Source: Saccharothrix sp. HUAS TT1
GTDB taxonomy: Bacteria; Actinomycetota; Actinomycetes; Mycobacteriales; Pseudonocardiaceae
Reading direction: 5' to 3'
Assembly: GCF_040744945.1 (NCBI RefSeq)
Contig: NZ_CP160453.1
Span: forward strand, 3,410,001-3,474,000
DNA: 64,000 bases
Both the position numbers and the translations under genes were made by a program. Shown piece by piece: positions 43,483 through 54,839 of the stretch. Within the stretch, counting starts at the first letter, position 1; every line of letters begins with the position of its first letter. Under the pieces are notes generated by a model. The model was not told the DNA's origin and did no database searches. It saw nothing but the letters and a program-made list of their open reading frames with translations.

Positions 43483-44646
43483 ATGAAGCTCTCCGGGTTG
43501 CTCGGCCGCGCGCACCACGAACTGCCAGGCGTCACCGGTGTGGCGCGGGTCGACCGTCGTTCGGGTGACCTGCTGCGCCGGCTGGGCGCCGGTGACGTCG
43601 CGGTCCTCGACCACGTCGACCTCGATCGCCGCACCGCCGAGGCCCTGGTGCACGCCAGGGTCGCCGGCGTGGTCAACGCCTCGCCGTCGATCTCCGGCCG
43701 GTTCCCCAACCTTGGGCCGGAACTGCTGGTCGAGGCGGGCGTCCCGCTGGTCGACGGCGTCGGCACGGCGGTGCTGCGCGACGTCAAGGAGGGCATGAAG
43801 CTGCGGCTGCACGACGGCGCGGTGTTCGTCGGCGCGAAGGAGGTCGCGCGGGGCGTCGAGCAGACCGCCGAGACGATCGCCGACTCGATGGTCGAGGCCA
43901 AGGCGGGCATGGCCGCGCAGCTGGAGGCGTTCTCCGCGAACACGATCGAGTTCCTGCGCCGGGAGCGGGCGCTGCTGCTCGACGGGATCGGCGTGCCCGA
44001 GCTGCACGTGCCGATGCGCGACCGGCAGGTGCTGGTCGTCGCCGCCGGGCCGCGGCACGCCGAGGAGCTGCGCGAGCTGCGCAAGTACGTCCGCGAGCAC
44101 CGGCCGGTGCTGATCGGCGTGGACGCGGGCGCGGACACCCTGCACGACGCCGGGTACGCGCCGGACGTCATCGTCGGCGACCCGGACGCCATCGGCACGG
44201 CCACGCTGCGGGCCGGTTCCGAGGTGGTGGTGCCCGCGCAGATCGACGGCCACGCGCCCGGCCTGGAGCGGATCCAGGACCTGGGCATCGGCGCGGTGAC
44301 GTTCCCGGCGACCGGCAACGCCGAGGACCTGGCGCTGCTGCTGGCCGAGGCGCACGGCGCGTCCCTGGTGGTGACGGTCGGCGTGCAGGCGGGGCTGCGG
44401 GAGTTCCTGGACCGGGGCAACGCCGGGTCGACCCCGTCCACGTTCCTGACCCGGCTCAAGCTCGGCGACAAGCTCGTGGACGGGCACGCCGTCGCGACCC
44501 TGCACCGCGGCCGGGTGTCGACCGGCCTGGTCGTGCTGCTGGTGGTGGCCTCGGTGGTCGCGGTGGTGGCCGCGCTCGCGGTGTCCGGTGTCGGTCAGGT
44601 CTACGCGGGCGTCGTCGCCGACTGGTTCAGGGGGTTGTCCGGGTGA
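43483..44646 (+). CDS. steA: SteA, cytokinesis-related membrane protein
   Basis: 387 residues with one C-terminal membrane helix (about 345-370, GLVVLLVVASVVAVVAALAV) and a large cytoplasmic N-terminal part that contains a thiamin-pyrophosphokinase-like fold (VLIGVDAGADTLHDAGYAPDVIVGDPDA). In Corynebacterium glutamicum SteA and SteB are needed for normal septal wall hydrolysis and localise to the division site. The gene order SteA-SteB is conserved here, and steB starts inside its stop (GTGA). ATG at 43483 chosen over an upstream in-frame codon at 43465, as homologues begin MKLSGLLGR. Confidence 0.9.
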   Translation: MKLSGLLGRAHHELPGVTGVARVDRRSGDLLRRLGAGDVAVLDHVDLDRRTAEALVHARVAGVVNASPSISGRFPNLGPELLVEAGVPLVDGVGTAVLRDVKEGMKLRLHDGAVFVGAKEVARGVEQTAETIADSMVEAKAGMAAQLEAFSANTIEFLRRERALLLDGIGVPELHVPMRDRQVLVVAAGPRHAEELRELRKYVREHRPVLIGVDAGADTLHDAGYAPDVIVGDPDAIGTATLRAGSEVVVPAQIDGHAPGLERIQDLGIGAVTFPATGNAEDLALLLAEAHGASLVVTVGVQAGLREFLDRGNAGSTPSTFLTRLKLGDKLVDGHAVATLHRGRVSTGLVVLLVVASVVAVVAALAVSGVGQVYAGVVADWFRGLSG

Positions 44647-45584
44647 TCTCCGTGCGCTACCACATCGTCTCCATCACCGCGGTGTTCCTCGCGCTGGCCG
44701 TCGGCGTGGTGCTCGGGTCGACCGCGATCAGCGGCCGGTTGCTGTCCGGGCTGAACGACGACAAGGACGCGCTGGGCCGCGAGGTCGCCGCGCTGCGGGT
44801 CGAGCGCGACGACCTGGACGCCCGGCTCGCCGCCGCGGACCGGTTCGCGGCGTCCGTCGGCCCGCCCGCGGTGCGGGGGAGCCTGGCCGAGCGGACCGTC
44901 GTGCTGGTCACCACCGCCGACGCCGCGCCGGACGACCGGGACGCGCTGACCGGGCTGCTGCGGGCGGCGGGCGCGACCGTGACCGGCGAGCTGCGGCTCA
45001 CCGAGTCGTTCGCCGACCTGGACCGGTCCGAGAAGCTGCTGGACCTGGTGGCCAGGCTCCAGCCCGCGGGCAGCAGGCTGCCCACCGGCGCCGACCCCGG
45101 CACCAGGGCGGGCGGCCTGCTCGGGTCGTTGCTGCTGGTGGACAAGGACACCGGGCAACCGCGGTCCACGCCGGAGGAGCTGGCGGCGGCGCTGGGCGGG
45201 CTGGCGAGCGCCGGGTTCGTCAAGCCGCCAGACCAGGGGTTGCGGCCCGCGCAGCTGGCGGTGGTGCTGACCGGCGGTTCGGTCTCGGGTGAGTCGGCGA
45301 CCGACCGGGCGGCGGTGGTGGCGCGGTTCGCCACCCAGCTGGACCGGTCCGGCGCGGGCGTGGTGCTGGCGGGTTCGGTCGGGTCGGCGGACGGGACGGG
45401 CGCGGTCGGCGTGGTGCGGGCGGACACGGCGGCGACCTCGGTGCTGTCGACCGTGGACGACGTCGGCACGGCGGCCGGGCGGGTGGTGGCGGTGCTCGCG
45501 CTGCGGGAGCAGCTGGAGGGCAAGGCCGGGCGGTATGGGATGGCGGGGAACGCGGAGGCCCCGGCGCCGGGGATGTCGGGCTGA
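44643..45584 (+). CDS. steB: SteB / MctB-family membrane protein
   Basis: 313 residues: an N-terminal membrane helix (VSITAVFLALAVGVVLGSTA, about 8-28), a coiled coil (DKDALGREVAALRVERDDLDARL read as heptads, about 40-68), then a soluble extracellular alpha/beta domain. This is the MctB ('copper transporter') family, named after the mycobacterial outer-membrane channel but now also assigned to the partner of SteA. The coupling to steA makes SteB the better label. GTG start. Confidence 0.88.
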   Translation: MISVRYHIVSITAVFLALAVGVVLGSTAISGRLLSGLNDDKDALGREVAALRVERDDLDARLAAADRFAASVGPPAVRGSLAERTVVLVTTADAAPDDRDALTGLLRAAGATVTGELRLTESFADLDRSEKLLDLVARLQPAGSRLPTGADPGTRAGGLLGSLLLVDKDTGQPRSTPEELAAALGGLASAGFVKPPDQGLRPAQLAVVLTGGSVSGESATDRAAVVARFATQLDRSGAGVVLAGSVGSADGTGAVGVVRADTAATSVLSTVDDVGTAAGRVVAVLALREQLEGKAGRYGMAGNAEAPAPGMSG

Positions 45585-48246
<2,662 letters not shown>

Positions 48247-48261
48247 GCGTTCAACTCACCG

Positions 48262-48347
48262 GTCCTGGACGTAGGACTCTCGCGTCCTGGACGCAGGACT
48301 CTCGCGAGAGTCCTGCGTTCGCGTCGCGCGTGTCCTACGTTCGGGAG
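48262..48347. repeat. Head-to-head array of four 22-bp units
   Basis: Two units in reverse (48262-48283, 48284-48305) meet two in forward orientation (48304-48325, 48326-48347). The junction is a perfect 28-bp palindrome at 48291-48318 built from ACGCAGGACTCTCG. The core matches the array at 1965-2074: CGCGTGTCCTACGTTC occurs in both. The last unit provides the GGGAGG site of the DUF2752 gene. As RNA it would fold into a strong hairpin after the Nudix gene. Confidence 0.88.
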
Positions 48348-48354
48348 GGATGAG

Positions 48355-48750
48355 TTGAGCGTTCGGTGGCGGGTGGTGGTGGGTGTGCGAGGTCCGCTGG
48401 CGGTGGCCGCGGCGGCGGTGGGCGGGTGCGGGGTGCTGCTGTTCGTGGACCCCAACCAGCCCGGGTCGCTGCTGCCGCCGTGCCCGCTCTACGCGTTGAC
48501 CGGCATCCAGTGCCCGGCCTGCGGCGCGACGCGGATGGCGCACGCCCTGCTGCACGGCGACCTCGTCGGCGCCTGGCACTTCAACGCCGTGGTGCTGGTG
48601 GCCGGGTTGCCGCTGCTGGCCTGGTTGTGGGCGCGGTGGTTCCGGGCGGCCAGGGCCGGGCGGCCGGCGCCGCCGGTGCCGCGGGAGGTCGGCGTGCCGG
48701 TGGTGGCGCTGGCCGTGGCGTGGATGGTCGCGCGCAACCTAGTCGCGTAG
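48355..48750 (+). CDS. DUF2752 membrane protein
   Basis: 131 residues with three hydrophobic segments (about 10-30, 66-86 and 113-128). The family signature is the loop CPLYALTGIQCPACGATRMAHALLHGD (shown here only by its ends CPLY and CPACGATRM), with three cysteines. TTG start at 48355 with GGGAGG at 48342-48347; an ATG five bases earlier has only one more codon before a stop. Function of the family is unknown. Its last 12 bases overlap the end of the convergent TM2 gene. Confidence 0.87.
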   Translation: MSVRWRVVVGVRGPLAVAAAAVGGCGVLLFVDPNQPGSLLPPCPLYALTGIQCPACGATRMAHALLHGDLVGAWHFNAVVLVAGLPLLAWLWARWFRAARAGRPAPPVPREVGVPVVALAVAWMVARNLVA

Positions 48751-49323
48751 CTTGCGGCCCTCGCCGTCGGTGCCGCCGTTGACCAGCAGGACGATCCCGT
48801 CGATCAGCGACCAGATGCCGCAGCCGCCGCAGGTCAGCAGCTGCGCGATGCCGATCCCCGTGTCACCGACGTAGAACCGGCCGATGCCGAACGGCAGCAC
48901 CAGCTGCAGCACGCCCGCCGCGACGCGCGACTTGTCCGACAGCGGCTGCCCGGTGAGCGGGTCGACGCCGTACGGCGCGTTCGGGTTGAACCCCGGCGGG
49001 TAGCCGTACGCCTGGTGCCGGGGCGGGTCCGCGTACGCGGGCGGGTAGCCGTGGCCGGAGGTGGGGTGACCGGGGGGCGGCGGGTACGCGCCGGTCGGCG
49101 GGTACGTGGGCGGGTACGTCGGGGGCACGAACACCGGGTGCGGCTGCGGCAGGTCGTGGAACAGGGAGGCCAGCTCCTGCGCGGTCTGGGCCGCGGACGC
49201 GTAACCGACGCGCTGCTCGTACTCGCCGATCTCCAGGCGACCGGACGCGAAGTGGTCGTTCAGCGCGGTGATCGCCTCTTCGCGCTGCTGGTCGCCGATG
49301 CGCACCTGGTGTGGTTCCGACAC
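48739..49323 (-). CDS. DUF1707 plus TM2-domain membrane protein
   Basis: 194 residues from GTG at 49323. N-terminal DUF1707/SHOCT-like domain ([38 protein letters not shown]), a Pro/Tyr/Gly-rich linker of about 90 residues ([18 protein letters not shown]), then a TM2 domain with two membrane helices ([40 protein letters not shown]). Function unknown. TAGCGT (49336-49331 on the minus strand) ends 7 bases before the GTG, so the mRNA is probably leaderless. Confidence 0.88.
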   Translation of the reverse strand: MSEPHQVRIGDQQREEAITALNDHFASGRLEIGEYEQRVGYASAAQTAQELASLFHDLPQPHPVFVPPTYPPTYPPTGAYPPPPGHPTSGHGYPPAYADPPRHQAYGYPPGFNPNAPYGVDPLTGQPLSDKSRVAAGVLQLVLPFGIGRFYVGDTGIGIAQLLTCGGCGIWSLIDGIVLLVNGGTDGEGRKLRD

Positions 49324-49330
49324 CCGCAGA

Positions 49331-49336
49331 ACGCTA
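49331..49336 (-). promoter_or_regulatory. -10 element of the TM2 gene
   Basis: TAGCGT on the minus strand, 7 bases before the GTG; CTCGAC 17 bases further upstream is a weak -35. Supports a leaderless transcript. The rest of the divergent gap to xerD (up to 49504) contains TAGGAT at 49380-49385 flanked by GTCGAC motifs, a possible xerD -10. Confidence 0.5.
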
Positions 49337-49504
49337 ACAGCCCGCGAGCGCCGGTCGAGCCGGAACCCGCTGGTCGACCTAGGATCGGGGGGTGTCGACC
49401 GGCCTGCGGGAAGCGGTGTCCCACGGCGCGGCGAACGCGCCGCGCACCTCGACGCGGGCGCGCGCGAACGCCACACCGCCCCCCGTGACTGCGTTGGCAC
49501 AGCG

Positions 49505-50407
49505 GTGAGCGCGACCCCGGTGGGGCGGGTGGTGCGCGCCTACCTGGACCACTTGGCGGTGGAGCGGGGCACGGCGCGCAACACGCTCGACTCCTACGGC
49601 CGCGACCTGCGCCGGTACGCCGAGCACCTGGCGGCCAGGGGGGTGGACGACCTGGTCGACGTCACCGAGGCGCTGGTGGGCGACTTCCTGGCCTCCCTGC
49701 GCGAAGCGGGGCTGGCCGCGTCCTCCGCCGCGCGCACCCTGGTCGCGGTCCGCGGCCTGCACCGCTTCGCCCACCTGGAGGGCATCACCGCGCACGACCC
49801 GGCCCGCGCCGTGCACCCGCCGACACCGCCGCGCCGGCTGCCCAAGGCGCTGCCGGTGGCCGACGTGCTGAAGCTCCTCGAAGGCCCCACCGAGACACCG
49901 GCCCACCTGCGCGACCGCGCCCTGCTGGAACTGCTCTACTCCAGCGGCGCGCGGATCTCCGAGGTCGTCGGCCTGGACGTGGACGACGTGGACGCCGCCG
50001 AGCGCACCGTCCTGCTCGACGGCAAGGGCGGCAAGCAGCGCATCGTGCCGGTCGGGCGTCCCGCGCTGGAGGCGTTGGAGGCGTACCTGGTGCGCGCGCG
50101 CCCCGCCCTGGCCAAGCGGGGCTCGCCCGCGCTGTTCCTCAACGCCCGCGGCGGCCGGCTGTCCCGGCAGACGGCGTGGCACGTGCTGAAGGCCGCCGCC
50201 GAGCGCGCGGGCGTCGAGGCCGACGTCTCGCCGCACACCCTGCGCCACTCGTTCGCCACCCACCTGCTGGAGGGCGGCGCGGACGTGCGGGTGGTGCAGG
50301 AGCTGCTCGGCCACGCGTCCGTCACGACGACGCAGGTCTACACGCTCGTCACGGTCAACACCTTGCGCGAGGTGCACGCCACCGCTCATCCTCGCGCGAC
50401 GGGTTAG
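49505..50407 (+). CDS. xerD: Site-specific tyrosine recombinase XerD
   Basis: 300 residues. N-terminal core-binding SAM-like domain ([20 protein letters not shown]), then the catalytic domain: Arg in [13 protein letters not shown], Lys in [26 protein letters not shown] (His-X-X-Arg), His in [15 protein letters not shown] and nucleophile Tyr in the same segment. With XerC it resolves chromosome dimers at dif and is loaded by FtsK. GTG at 49505 without an evident Shine-Dalgarno; no better start exists. Its place before the parA-scpAB genes fits a chromosome-segregation neighbourhood. Confidence 0.95.
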   Translation: MSATPVGRVVRAYLDHLAVERGTARNTLDSYGRDLRRYAEHLAARGVDDLVDVTEALVGDFLASLREAGLAASSAARTLVAVRGLHRFAHLEGITAHDPARAVHPPTPPRRLPKALPVADVLKLLEGPTETPAHLRDRALLELLYSSGARISEVVGLDVDDVDAAERTVLLDGKGGKQRIVPVGRPALEALEAYLVRARPALAKRGSPALFLNARGGRLSRQTAWHVLKAAAERAGVEADVSPHTLRHSFATHLLEGGADVRVVQELLGHASVTTTQVYTLVTVNTLREVHATAHPRATG

Positions 50408-50495
50408 AACGTGAGAGGTCCACGGGTACCGTGGGCGACCACCCCGACCGGGTGCCCCCCCTGCCAGAGCCCGACGAGCTGGAGGTGCCGACCAG

Positions 50496-50846
50496 GTGCC
50501 GAACTTGGACGAGCCCGAGCGCGACGCGATCGTGCTGGGGGCGGTGCTGCACGCGTTGAGCGACCACACCCGGCTGGCGGTGGTGCGGCAGATCGAAGCC
50601 GACGGCGAGCGCCTGTGCGGCGCGCTGATGGTGGACGTCGCCAAGTCCACGCTGTCGCAGCACCTGCGGGTGCTGCGGGAAGCGGGCATCACCCGGACCA
50701 GGGCCCGGGGCAACCAGCGGTGGGTGTCCCTGCGCCGCGACGACCTGGACGAGCTGTTCCCCGGCCTGCTCGACACGGTGCTCCGCGCGGCCGAACTGGC
50801 CTGCGCGCGGGACGGCGACCGGACCGCGGCAGCGGTGGGCCGCTGA
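50496..50846 (+). CDS. ArsR-family transcriptional regulator
   Basis: 116 residues, winged-helix repressor. HTH: LSDHTRLAVVRQIEADGERL, LCGALMVDVAKSTLSQHLRV with recognition helix KSTLSQHLRVLREAGITR, wing RARGNQRWVSLRRDDL. No metal-binding ELCVCDL motif: the corresponding place has LCGALMV with one cysteine, plus Cys near the C-terminus (ELACARDGD), so metal sensing is uncertain. GTG at 50496 has GGAGGTG upstream. No adjacent transporter suggests a target; self-regulation is probable. Confidence 0.88.
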   Translation: MPNLDEPERDAIVLGAVLHALSDHTRLAVVRQIEADGERLCGALMVDVAKSTLSQHLRVLREAGITRTRARGNQRWVSLRRDDLDELFPGLLDTVLRAAELACARDGDRTAAAVGR

Positions 50847-50904
50847 GCCGCGGCGGGGCGCTGGGACGTCGCGGAAACGATTGCGTGCGCTTCGGCGAGG
50901 CACG

Positions 50905-50933
50905 TTGCTGGTCGCCCTCGCTGTGCCTAGGCT
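50905..50933 (+). promoter_or_regulatory. parA-scpAB operon promoter
   Basis: TTGCTG (50905-50910), a 17-base spacer, TAGGCT (50928-50933); transcript start near 50940, giving a leader of about 28 bases with GGGAAGG before the ATG at 50968. Confidence 0.72.
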
Positions 50934-50967
50934 GCGCCCAGGCAGAGGACTAGGAATCGGGAAGGCG

Positions 50968-51942
50968 ATGTCGACACCGGAGCACGCGGGACAGGCGTGG
51001 GGCGCGCCCCCACCACCCCCGCCACCGTCCGGTGTGCCGCGCGCCTCGGTCGAGCTGAGCCTCGCCCCGCACGCCGCACCCGCGGACGACGACGCCACCG
51101 AGCAGGTCGAGGGGGACATCGGGCCGACAGGCCGCCCGCTGCGCTTCGTCGCCGACCCGCCGCTGATCGCCCGGCACGGCCCGGCGAAGATCCTCGCGGT
51201 GTGCAACCAGAAGGGCGGGGTCGGCAAGACCACTTCCACGATCAACCTCGGCGCCGCGCTCACCGAGTACGGCAGGCGGGTGCTGCTGGTCGACTTCGAC
51301 CCGCAGGGCGCGCTGTCGGTCGGCCTCGGGGTGCACCCGCACCAGCTCGACCAGACGATCTACAACGTGATCATGGAGCGCAACGTCGGCGTCGGCGACG
51401 TGATCATGCGGACCCCGGTCGAGGGCATGGACCTGCTGCCCAGCAACATCGACCTGTCGGCCGCGGAGATCCAGCTGGTGTCCGAGGTGGGGCGCGAGCA
51501 CACCCTGGTCCGCACGCTGCGGCCGGTGATAGAGCACTACGACTACGTGCTGGTGGACTGCCAGCCGTCGCTCGGCCTGCTCACGGTCAACGCCCTCGCG
51601 GCGGCCGACGGCGTCCTCATCCCGCTGGAGTGCGAGTTCTTCAGCCTGCGCGGGGTCGCCCTGCTGATAGACACCATCGAGAAGGTCAGGGAGCGGTTGA
51701 ACCCGAAGCTGGAGATCACCGGCATCCTCGCCACCATGTACGACCCGCGCACGCTGCACTCCCGCGAGGTGATGGCGCGCGTGGTCGAGGCGTTCGGCGA
51801 GGTCGTGTTCGACACGGTGATCAACCGCACGGTCCGGTTCCCGGAGACGACCGTCGCGGGCGAGCCGATCACCCGCTGGGCGCCGCGCTCGGGCGGCGCG
51901 AAGGCGTACCGCGCGCTGGCGCGCGAGGTGATCGCCCGGTGA
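50968..51942 (+). CDS. ParA-family ATPase
   Basis: 324 residues. A Pro/Ala-rich N-terminal tail of about 75 residues precedes the ATPase core: deviant Walker A CNQKGGVGKTTSTINLGAAL with the signature lysine, VLLVDFDPQGALS, YVLVDCQPSLGLLTVNAL, IPLECEFFSLRGVALL. ParA proteins form ATP-dependent DNA-bound dimers that move chromosomes, plasmids or proteins. This is the second, scpAB-linked ParA of actinomycetes, not the parAB pair near the origin; there is no parB gene here. It starts with an ATG and overlaps the next gene (GTGA). Confidence 0.92.
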   Translation: MSTPEHAGQAWGAPPPPPPPSGVPRASVELSLAPHAAPADDDATEQVEGDIGPTGRPLRFVADPPLIARHGPAKILAVCNQKGGVGKTTSTINLGAALTEYGRRVLLVDFDPQGALSVGLGVHPHQLDQTIYNVIMERNVGVGDVIMRTPVEGMDLLPSNIDLSAAEIQLVSEVGREHTLVRTLRPVIEHYDYVLVDCQPSLGLLTVNALAAADGVLIPLECEFFSLRGVALLIDTIEKVRERLNPKLEITGILATMYDPRTLHSREVMARVVEAFGEVVFDTVINRTVRFPETTVAGEPITRWAPRSGGAKAYRALAREVIAR

Positions 51943-52262
51943 CCCGACGCCCATCGCTGCCGGGCGCGTCCGAGCTGTTCCGCCTCACCACCACCGGTCC
52001 CGCGCCCGCCGACGCGCCGGAGCGGGAACCGGCCGCGCCGCGGCGGGGCACCGGGCGGCAGAAGCACTCGACCAAGATCACGGTGTACGTGTCCGACGAG
52101 GAGCTGCTGGCGCTGGAGCACGCGCGGCTGGCGCTGCGCGGCGCGCACGGCCTGGCGGTCGACCGGGGCCGGGTGGTGCGCGAGGCCATCGCGATCGTGC
52201 TGGACGACCTCGAAGCGCACGGCGCGGACTCGCTGCTGGTGCGCAGGTTGCGCGAGCAGTGA
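51939..52262 (+). CDS. Small ribbon-helix-helix-like protein between parA and scpA
   Basis: 107 residues. Residues 1-40 are disordered and Pro/Arg-rich; residues 42-105 read KHSTKITVYVSDEELLALEH then helices to VVREAIAIVLDDLEAHG, which has the beta-strand/helix/helix pattern of ribbon-helix-helix DNA-binding proteins. GTG inside the parA stop and scpA starting inside its own stop show tight coupling. ParA ATPases often work with small RHH proteins that bind centromere-like DNA; that pairing is an inference here. Not a member of a family I can name with certainty. Confidence 0.78.
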   Translation: MTRRPSLPGASELFRLTTTGPAPADAPEREPAAPRRGTGRQKHSTKITVYVSDEELLALEHARLALRGAHGLAVDRGRVVREAIAIVLDDLEAHGADSLLVRRLREQ

Positions 52263-53218
52263 GCGGTGACGCACCCGGGAACGGTCCCGAGGTGGCCGCT
52301 CCGGTCGTCACCGAGGCCCTGCCCGAGCCCATGCCCGAGGACGCGGCGGAGGATGCGCCCGAGCCCGAGGCCGAGTCTGCGCCCGAGCCCGAGCCCGAGC
52401 CCACGCCCGAGCCCGAGGTCGCGCCGCCGGGCGACGGTCGGTTCAAGGTCAAGCTGACCAACTTCGAGGGCCCGTTCGACCTGCTGCTCCAGCTCATCTC
52501 GCAGCACACGCTGGACGTGACCGAGGTGGCGCTGCACACGGTCACCGACGACTTCATCGCCTACATCCGGGCGCTGGGCGACCAGTGGGACCTGGACGAG
52601 ACCACCGAGTTCCTGGTCATCGCGGCGACCCTGCTCGACCTCAAGGCGGCCCGGCTGCTGCCCGCGGGCGACGTGGAGGACGAGGAAGACTTGGCGCTGC
52701 TGGAGGCGCGGGACCTGCTGTTCGCGCGGCTGCTGCAGTACCGGGCGTACAAGCAGGTCGCGGCGCTGTTCGGGGAGCTGGAGCGGGGCGCGCACCGGCG
52801 TTACCCGAGGTCGGTGGCGCTGGAGGAGCGCTACGAGGGCCTGCTGCCCGAGGTGATGCTCGGGGTGGACGACCGGCGGTTCGCCGAGATCGCCGCGGTG
52901 GTGTTCCGGCCCAAGCCGCCGCCGACGGTGTCGACGTCGCACATCCACCAGCACCGGGTTTCGGTGCGCGAGCACGCGGACCTGCTGCGGGCGCGGCTGG
53001 TGGAGCTGGGCACGACGACGTTCGCCGAGCTGATCGCCGGGTGCGAGGAGACGATGGAGGTCGTCGCGCGGTTCCTGGCGCTGCTGGAGCTGTACCGGGA
53101 GAGGTCGCTCGCCTTCGAGCAGCCGGACCCGCTGGGCGAGCTGCGGATCACGTGGGTCGGCGGCACGATCGAGGAGGCGCAGGCGCAGGCCCGCGACGAG
53201 GACGAGGAGTACGGGTGA
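52259..53218 (+). CDS. scpA: Segregation and condensation protein A
   Basis: Kleisin subunit of the SMC condensin complex, 319 residues. The first 60 residues are a Pro/Glu-rich repeat (PEPEPEPTPEPE), disordered. The kleisin core begins FKVKLTNFEGPFDLLLQLIS, has TEFLVIAATLLDLKAARLLP and ends with a winged-helix domain (TTFAELIAGCEETMEVVARF, LALLELYRERSLAFEQ). GTG start overlapping the small RHH-like gene; scpB overlaps in turn. Works with ScpB and SMC to fold and separate chromosomes. Confidence 0.95.
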   Translation: MSGDAPGNGPEVAAPVVTEALPEPMPEDAAEDAPEPEAESAPEPEPEPTPEPEVAPPGDGRFKVKLTNFEGPFDLLLQLISQHTLDVTEVALHTVTDDFIAYIRALGDQWDLDETTEFLVIAATLLDLKAARLLPAGDVEDEEDLALLEARDLLFARLLQYRAYKQVAALFGELERGAHRRYPRSVALEERYEGLLPEVMLGVDDRRFAEIAAVVFRPKPPPTVSTSHIHQHRVSVREHADLLRARLVELGTTTFAELIAGCEETMEVVARFLALLELYRERSLAFEQPDPLGELRITWVGGTIEEAQAQARDEDEEYG

Positions 53219-53916
53219 GCGAGCACCGACCAACCGGGTCCGGACCGGTCGGGGAAACCGGGCCGCCCGTGCTCGCCGCCGTGCCCGAGCCGGAAACCCG
53301 ACCGGAAACCCGACCGGGGGCCGAGCCGGAACCGCCGGTGGACGACGAGGCCGAGTCGACCGGGTTGCCCGACCTGTCCGACGACGCCGAGTTCGAGGGC
53401 GCGCTGGAGTCGATCCTGCTCGTGGTGGACTCCCCGATCGCCGAGGAGCAGCTGGCGGGCGTCCTCGACCAGTCGGTGAGGCGGGTCACGGCCGCCCTGC
53501 GCCGGCTGTCCGCCCGGTACACCGAGCAGGGCAGCGGCATCGACCTGCGTAGAATCGGCGACGGCTGGCGGTTCTACACGAGGGACCGCTTCGCGCCATT
53601 CGTGGAGAAGCTGCTGCTCGACGGGCAGCGCGCCAAGCTCACCCGGGCCGCGTTGGAAACACTCGCGGTGATCGCCTATCGGCAGCCCGTGACCAGGGCC
53701 CGGATCGCGGCGGTGCGCGGGGTGAACGTGGACGGCGTCATCCGCACGCTCGTCGCGCGCGGCCTGATCGCCGAGACGGGCACGGATTCCGACACGGGTG
53801 GCATCCTTTACCGCACGACCGAACTGTTCCTGGAGCGGTTGGGGCTGTCGTCGCTTGGCGACCTGCCGCCGATCGCCCCCCTCCTGCCCGAAGTGGATGC
53901 GATCGACGATGTCTGA
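53215..53916 (+). CDS. scpB: Segregation and condensation protein B
   Basis: 233 residues. After a Pro/Glu/Thr-rich N-terminus (about 55 residues) two winged-helix domains follow: FEGALESILLVVDSPIAEEQ with GIDLRRIGDGWRFYTRDRF, then LTRAALETLAVIAYRQPVTR and GVNVDGVIRTLVARGLIAET. It binds ScpA as a dimer. The downstream pseudouridine synthase starts 8 bases before its stop. GTG start. Confidence 0.95.
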   Translation: MSEHRPTGSGPVGETGPPVLAAVPEPETRPETRPGAEPEPPVDDEAESTGLPDLSDDAEFEGALESILLVVDSPIAEEQLAGVLDQSVRRVTAALRRLSARYTEQGSGIDLRRIGDGWRFYTRDRFAPFVEKLLLDGQRAKLTRAALETLAVIAYRQPVTRARIAAVRGVNVDGVIRTLVARGLIAETGTDSDTGGILYRTTELFLERLGLSSLGDLPPIAPLLPEVDAIDDV

Positions 53917-54670
53917 CCAGGCCGTGCCCGGCACCTCCGGCCAACCAGAGGGGATCCGGCTGCAGAAGGTGCTCGCCAAGGCGGGCATCGCCTCGCGGCG
54001 GGTCGCCGAGGAGCTGATCGAACTCGGCCGCGTCCAGGTCGACGGCGAGGTGGTCCGCGAGCAGGGCCGCCGGATCGACCCGGACAACGCGGTCGTGCAC
54101 GTCGACGGCGTGCGCGTGGTGCTGAAGGAGGACGTGGTCACCCTCGTCTTCAACAAGCCGCGCGGCGTGCTGTCCACCATGCACGACGACGCGCACCGCC
54201 CGTGCGTCGGCGACTACCTGCACAACCGCAAGGAGCGCCTGTTCCACGTCGGCAGGCTGGACGCCGACACCGAGGGCCTGCTGCTGCTGACCAACGACGG
54301 CGACCTGGCGCACCGGCTGATGCACCCGTCCTACGAGATCACCAAGACCTACCTCGCCGAGGTGCCCGGCCCGATCCCGAAGGACCTGGGCAAGCGGCTG
54401 CGCGCCGGGGTCGAGCTGGAGGACGGCCCGATCGCGGTCGACTCGTTCAAGCTGATCTCCGCGATGCCGGGCAAGGCGCTGGTCGAGGTGATCCTGCACG
54501 AGGGCCGCAAGCACATCGTGCGCCGGCTGCTCGACCACGTCGGCCACCCGGTGGAGAACCTGGTCCGCACCGCCGTCGGCGACGTGCGGCTGGGCAACCA
54601 GCGGCCCGGTTCGATGCGCGTGCTCAACCGCCAGGAAGTCGGCTCGCTGTACAAGGCCGTCGGCCTGTAG
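53909..54670 (+). CDS. RsuA/RluB-family 23S/16S rRNA pseudouridine synthase
   Basis: 253 residues: N-terminal S4 domain (GIRLQKVLAKAGIASRRVAE), then the RsuA-type catalytic domain with the catalytic aspartate in HVGRLDADTEGLLLLTNDG, NKPRGVLSTMHD, and EGRKHIVRRLLDHVGHPV. RluB makes pseudouridine 2605 in 23S rRNA and RsuA 516 in 16S; position next to scpAB favours the RluB group in actinomycetes, but specificity is not certain. ATG at 53909; ends before a 12-bp terminator stem. Confidence 0.92.
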   Translation: MSDQAVPGTSGQPEGIRLQKVLAKAGIASRRVAEELIELGRVQVDGEVVREQGRRIDPDNAVVHVDGVRVVLKEDVVTLVFNKPRGVLSTMHDDAHRPCVGDYLHNRKERLFHVGRLDADTEGLLLLTNDGDLAHRLMHPSYEITKTYLAEVPGPIPKDLGKRLRAGVELEDGPIAVDSFKLISAMPGKALVEVILHEGRKHIVRRLLDHVGHPVENLVRTAVGDVRLGNQRPGSMRVLNRQEVGSLYKAVGL

Positions 54671-54677
54671 GCGGGCA

Positions 54678-54713
54678 GGCGCTTGGTGGAGTCCCCCTTC
54701 ACCACCAAGCGCC
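54678..54713 (+). terminator. Terminator of the parA-scpAB-pseudouridine synthase operon
   Basis: GGCGCTTGGTGG (54678-54689) pairs exactly with 54702-54713 over a 12-base loop, 7 bases after the stop. Confidence 0.88.
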
Positions 54714-54768
54714 CCTCCCCCCTGACGGGACCCCTACCGGTCCCACCGCCATTCCTACGGCAGCGGCG

Positions 54769-54814
54769 TTGTTCAGTGTCAGCGCGTGGACGCTGAACAG
54801 GCTTTTCTGAACAA
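54769..54814 (+). promoter_or_regulatory. Repeated CTGAAC half-sites before the nSTAND gene
   Basis: TTGTTCAG (54769-54776) is the exact inverse of CTGAACAA (54807-54814), and a third copy, CTGAACAG, starts at 54793. The spacing gives one inverted and one direct pair within 46 bases, 26 bases before the start codon. This could be the operator for the HTH domain of the next protein. Confidence 0.5.
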
Positions 54815-54839
54815 TCTCCTCCGTCGGGGGAGGGTGAGG

